From assembly GCF_051201015.1 (NCBI RefSeq), contig NZ_JBPEHI010000018.1: DNA of 64,000 bases. One strand, 5' to 3'. The notes under the pieces were generated by a model. That model was not told where the DNA came from, did no database searches, and saw nothing but the letters and a program-made list of their open reading frames with translations. The DNA is from Petrimonas sulfuriphila (lineage in GTDB: Bacteria; Bacteroidota; Bacteroidia; Bacteroidales; Dysgonomonadaceae). Below are positions 61,514 to 64,000 of this stretch, piece after piece. Made by a program: the position numbers and the translations under genes. Every line of letters starts with the position of its first letter. The first letter of the stretch is position 1.

Positions 61514-61963
61514 TTATAAAACAGCAACTTTCAGGATGATCTTCCGGGTAATGCCTTCGCCGATAAGTGGGGCGTGTGCATCTTCGGGCGAGAATATAAT
61601 AAATTCGCCCGGAAGCACGCGGATATAGGTGGACGGTTCGTCTTCAAACAACTGGAAATCATTTTGGCTGTCGTATTCCTGCGTCGGCATCTTTAGGTTT
61701 TTCAAGGATTTCCATCCGAAAATTTCTTCCCGTGTGATAGGAATCTGAATATCGATGAATTTTCTGTGAGTTTCCAGTTTAGTTTCTGTTTTGCTTTTCA
61801 AGGCGATTTTTACTGCCGACGCTTTCAGGTATACGCCTTCTATTTCGGAAGTTCCTTCTGGCAAATTGTCCACATCTAATCCTCTGACATACTCGAAAGC
61901 CTTTTCAAACAAAGGATTCAATCCAAAATAATTGGGTGCGTTTTCTATGTTGTCCAATATCAT
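61514..61963 (-). CDS. YhcH/YjgK/YiaL family protein (DUF386)
   Basis: 149 residues from the start MILDNIENAPNYFG. The ORF extends to 62026, but that would cross the -7 promoter element and the family begins close to MILD. Cupin-type beta-barrel residues are visible: ETHRKFIDIQIPITREEIFGW and the C-terminal PGEFIIFSPEDAHAPLIGEG with the conserved His. Homologues such as NanQ (YhcH) act as sugar anomerases in sialic-acid use. The sugar here is unknown. Heads the run with glgB and manA, which fits a sugar-processing role. Confidence 0.9.
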   Translation of the reverse strand: MILDNIENAPNYFGLNPLFEKAFEYVRGLDVDNLPEGTSEIEGVYLKASAVKIALKSKTETKLETHRKFIDIQIPITREEIFGWKSLKNLKMPTQEYDSQNDFQLFEDEPSTYIRVLPGEFIIFSPEDAHAPLIGEGITRKIILKVAVL

Positions 61964-61991
61964 AATTATCCGTTTTTTTATCTTATTTGCA

Positions 61992-61999
61992 CAAAGATA
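61992..61999 (-). promoter_or_regulatory. -7 promoter element of the YhcH-glgB run
   Basis: Minus-strand TATCTTTG fits TAnnTTTG exactly and lies 28 bases before the ATG at 61963. It supports the shorter start of the YhcH gene and its role as first gene of the run. The -33 region is poor. Confidence 0.5.
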
Positions 62000-62073
62000 A
62001 CGGATTTTATGAACATTTAGTTTCATTTATTCTCAAAATAAGCGACTCGCGGATTTCAATCAGAAAAAAAACG

Positions 62074-62081
62074 TATCTTTG
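62074..62081 (+). promoter_or_regulatory. -7 promoter element of the PDZ-domain gene
   Basis: Plus-strand TATCTTTG lies 22 bases before the ATG at 62104 and fixes that start rather than the ORF's first ATG at 61987, which precedes the promoter. The -33 region is poor. Confidence 0.5.
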
Positions 62082-62103
62082 TTGTTTGATAAACGATACT
62101 GCT

Positions 62104-63537
62104 ATGAAACGAATATTACCTGCATTCATTATACTACTAATATCCGTTGCCGTTTTTTCTCAAAATGATCAGACCACCTGCAACCTGGGATTCTCGTTTA
62201 AAATAAGCAATAATTCCAACTGGGGTAATAACGAACCTGTTGTTACGGAGGTTGTTCCCGGATCTCCAGCCGAAAAAGCAGGTTTAAAAGCCAACGATAT
62301 TATTCTTGAAGTGAACGGAAACGGGACTTACCTGAAGCCGTCACATACCATAATGTCGTGGTTTATGGAGAAACCTTCAGAAATGTCGATATCCATACGC
62401 AACTTCGAAGCGTCGTTCAAGCCGATGCATATTGCTAAAGATTGCAGGCCGAGAAACGGATTGAGTGAAGCACAACTGGCTCCTGTGTTTTCGTTTTATA
62501 GCCTTGAGGATATTCAGGACCGGAAATTTATTATTCCGGTAAAGACGACCATAAACCCCGATGCTGATTTTTTTAATTACCGGACCTATGATTTTGCTCC
62601 TTCTGATGTAAGTTCACGAGAAATGGACGAACGCATTAATTCAATATTTGTGAGGGTGCTGTCTCAGCTCGGTCTCAAGCGCGACAGTGAAGACCCCGAT
62701 TTTATCATTCAGACCTTTTACAGTTACCAGAACAATCCCATGTTCAAAACGGAATCGCCTACGCGTGGAACCTATTCCGGAACCTGGCGATTCGATACCC
62801 GTAACAACCGGATGGTTAAGATTCCTGTATTTGATCCTACTCAACCTGTTAGAATTGATGATGTGATGTATGACCTGGAATTTGGCTACCGGTTTTATGA
62901 CCGGAAGTTTACGGAACCCGGCAGGTCGATGCTGGTCTGGGAGAGCGAGGTTAAAGAAAAGCTGAGTGATAATTACGGGTTACTGGACTACCTGGAAATG
63001 AATCTCCCTTTGATATTGAGTAAATTTCCTAATTCAGGAAACCTGGAAAGAGCCACTTACCACGTGAAGTATTTGCGGTATAACTATACAGGTATTAGTT
63101 ACGATTTGAATGATTTAAAAACAGTGGTTTCTGTTGATGCCGGGTCTCCAGCAGCCCGCGCAGGGATTAAACCGGGGGATGTTGTGATAAAAGTGCAAGG
63201 CCACAATTTCAACCACGATGCAGCATCGCTTACTTCCAGTTACCGGCGGTTTATTGCTGAAACAATGAAATATCGCGATCCAGCGACAAAATATACCGAT
63301 TCAAACGGGTTTCAAAATGCCATGTACTGGGATATAATACATTATAACAGCATTTCTAAGGAGATTAATGACAAAAAAAGGTATAAGGCCGGATTCTCAT
63401 ACCTGTTCAATTTCAATCAATATATTGACTGGGACACTCCAGATACACTGAATATTGACGTTGAAAGGAAAGGAGAGAAATTGTCCTTTGAGGTGAAACC
63501 TATCATAAACAGACACTCCCATGTTTCCGTGGAATAA
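62104..63537 (+). CDS. Exported protein with two PDZ domains (DUF4136-like centre)
   Basis: 477 residues from the chosen start, which begins a clear signal peptide (MKRILPAFIILLISVAVFSQ). A first PDZ domain (about 25-95) contains EVVPGSPAEKAGLKANDIIL. The centre (about 140-290) has NYRTYDFAPSD and FIIQTFYSYQNNP, resembling the DUF4136 type of lipoprotein domain. A second PDZ (about 340-400) contains VVSVDAGSPAARAGIKPGDV. No protease catalytic triad is visible between the PDZ domains, so it is not a DegP-type protease. A periplasmic scaffold or envelope role is inferred. It is the last gene before the rRNA leader region. Confidence 0.8.
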   Translation: MKRILPAFIILLISVAVFSQNDQTTCNLGFSFKISNNSNWGNNEPVVTEVVPGSPAEKAGLKANDIILEVNGNGTYLKPSHTIMSWFMEKPSEMSISIRNFEASFKPMHIAKDCRPRNGLSEAQLAPVFSFYSLEDIQDRKFIIPVKTTINPDADFFNYRTYDFAPSDVSSREMDERINSIFVRVLSQLGLKRDSEDPDFIIQTFYSYQNNPMFKTESPTRGTYSGTWRFDTRNNRMVKIPVFDPTQPVRIDDVMYDLEFGYRFYDRKFTEPGRSMLVWESEVKEKLSDNYGLLDYLEMNLPLILSKFPNSGNLERATYHVKYLRYNYTGISYDLNDLKTVVSVDAGSPAARAGIKPGDVVIKVQGHNFNHDAASLTSSYRRFIAETMKYRDPATKYTDSNGFQNAMYWDIIHYNSISKEINDKKRYKAGFSYLFNFNQYIDWDTPDTLNIDVERKGEKLSFEVKPIINRHSHVSVE

Positions 63538-63717
63538 ATTTCCTCTCCGGAGACCTGTTTGATTATAGAAACTTTTCTGAATTTTTATTTTTTCAACATA
63601 GCCCGCTATTATATGTGAGCTGAAAAGCCAGGTCCATCAAAAAAATAGACTTAAAATAGGACATGAAAAAAATCAAAACGGTTTCTTGATAAAAAAATAA
63701 AAAAAAGCGGTAAAAAA
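63538..63717. other. Non-coding AT-rich region upstream of rRNA-type promoters
   Basis: First part of a 463-base gene-free stretch to the window end. No coding potential beyond a Phe/Ser-rich shadow on the minus strand. There are A runs near 63641-63715 that could serve as an upstream element for the promoters that follow. Confidence 0.5.
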
Positions 63718-63748
63718 TTTGCCGATAAAATTAAATGCTCTATCTTTG
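63718..63748 (+). promoter_or_regulatory. rRNA-type promoter P1
   Basis: TTTG at 63718-63721, a 19-base spacer and TATCTTTG at 63741-63748 match the Bacteroidota consensus completely. The A-rich stretch just upstream could help. An 8-bp hairpin (CCCTTTCG/CGAAAGGG, 63752-63759 with 63767-63774) lies at or just after the expected transcription start. Confidence 0.7.
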
Positions 63749-63883
63749 TATCCCTTTCGCAATAATCGAAAGGGTTTGTTATTGAGATAACAAATAAAGT
63801 TGCAAAAGTTGAAAAATTGAAGTTGTAGAATCGACTGGAAATCAAGTTGAAAAAATTTTTTTCAAAAAAAATTCAGATTTTGT

Positions 63884-63914
63884 TTTGTCAATTCAAAAAT
63901 AGTTTCTACCTTTG
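63884..63914 (+). promoter_or_regulatory. rRNA-type promoter P2
   Basis: TTTG at 63884-63887, a 19-base spacer and TACCTTTG at 63907-63914 match the consensus. Spacing is identical to P1. Downstream, GCTTTC/GAAAGC (63920-63925 with 63944-63949) can pair. Confidence 0.75.
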
Positions 63915-64000
63915 CATCCGCTTTCCGAAAACAAGTAGATGTAGAAAGCAATTGATCGTTCTTTGAAAGATTTTCATATACGTTTTTTTAATGACAAGCA
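63915..64000 (+). promoter_or_regulatory. Probable rRNA operon leader
   Basis: The sequence GATCGTTCTTTGAAAG at 63955-63970 resembles the boxA-like leader sequence commonly found upstream of 16S rRNA genes in Bacteroidales. No 16S 5' end (AGAGTTTGAT-like) is inside the window, so the gene should begin downstream of 64000. This is inferred from the leader and the tandem promoters. Confidence 0.6.

Noticed and set aside
61964..62103. Longer starts for the YhcH gene and the PDZ gene
   Set aside because: Both would run through consensus -7 elements of the divergent promoters, and the extra residues are not family-like.
1..64000. CRISPR arrays, insertion sequences, prophage genes or toxin-antitoxin pairs
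   Set aside because: No regularly spaced repeats, transposase or integrase sequences or typical toxin pairs were seen in any gap or reading frame.

Overview
The window looks like a chromosomal segment of a Bacteroidota bacterium, most likely order Bacteroidales. A Dysgonomonadaceae-type organism (Petrimonas or Proteiniphilum-like) would fit, but the genus is a guess. The evidence is a type III glutamine synthetase, promoters of the Bacteroidota form TTTG-N19/20-TAnnTTTG, a fusA-rpsJ junction without tuf, weak or absent Shine-Dalgarno sequences, and many families (DUF4252, DUF5916, DUF6448, YfhO) typical of that phylum. No IS element, phage gene, CRISPR array or tRNA gene was seen.

Layout. 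Positions 298-12019 (+) carry glnN, gltB, gltD, asnB and pyrG. They face a convergent 1451-residue carbamoyl-phosphate synthase (12042-16397, -) in which the glutaminase and synthetase subunits are fused and which reads like the eukaryotic CPS1/CAD enzyme. All six proteins make or spend glutamine. Next is a translationally coupled ECF sigma / anti-sigma / DUF4252 operon (18206-16613, -).

Positions 18364-37111 hold one long (+) ribosomal superoperon: rpsL, rpsG, fusA, the S10 block, the spc block with secY and map, infA, rpmJ, and the alpha block ending in rplQ with two terminators. L5 and L17 carry low-complexity extensions, and the S14, S4 and L36 copies are of the zinc-free type.

Positions 37228-46993 are accessory and housekeeping genes: a type II NADH dehydrogenase, two exported proteins (DUF6448, and a CBM9-like/DUF5916 barrel), an SGNH-like exported protein, and an opposite-strand pair encoding a PIG-L deacetylase and a PNGase F-like amidase, which suggests glycoprotein glycan processing. 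A Nif3 plus zinc-ribbon pair follows. Positions 47043-54222 carry a BamE-like lipoprotein and a YfhO membrane protein, an outer-membrane barrel, metG, an SDR protein without the usual catalytic Tyr/Lys, and a small membrane protein.

Positions 54362-61963 (-) form a run of closely spaced genes: a YhcH-family protein, a eukaryote-type glycogen branching enzyme, manA, hemH, a PD40 propeller protein, a DUF72 protein and an exported Gfo/Idh/MocA oxidoreductase. A divergent exported PDZ-domain protein ends at 63537. The last 460 bases are non-coding and contain two near-perfect tandem promoters and a leader that look like the start of an rRNA operon whose 16S gene lies beyond the window. Two families of short intergenic repeats (GAACCAA-type and TAGAC/TCTAA-type) each occur twice.
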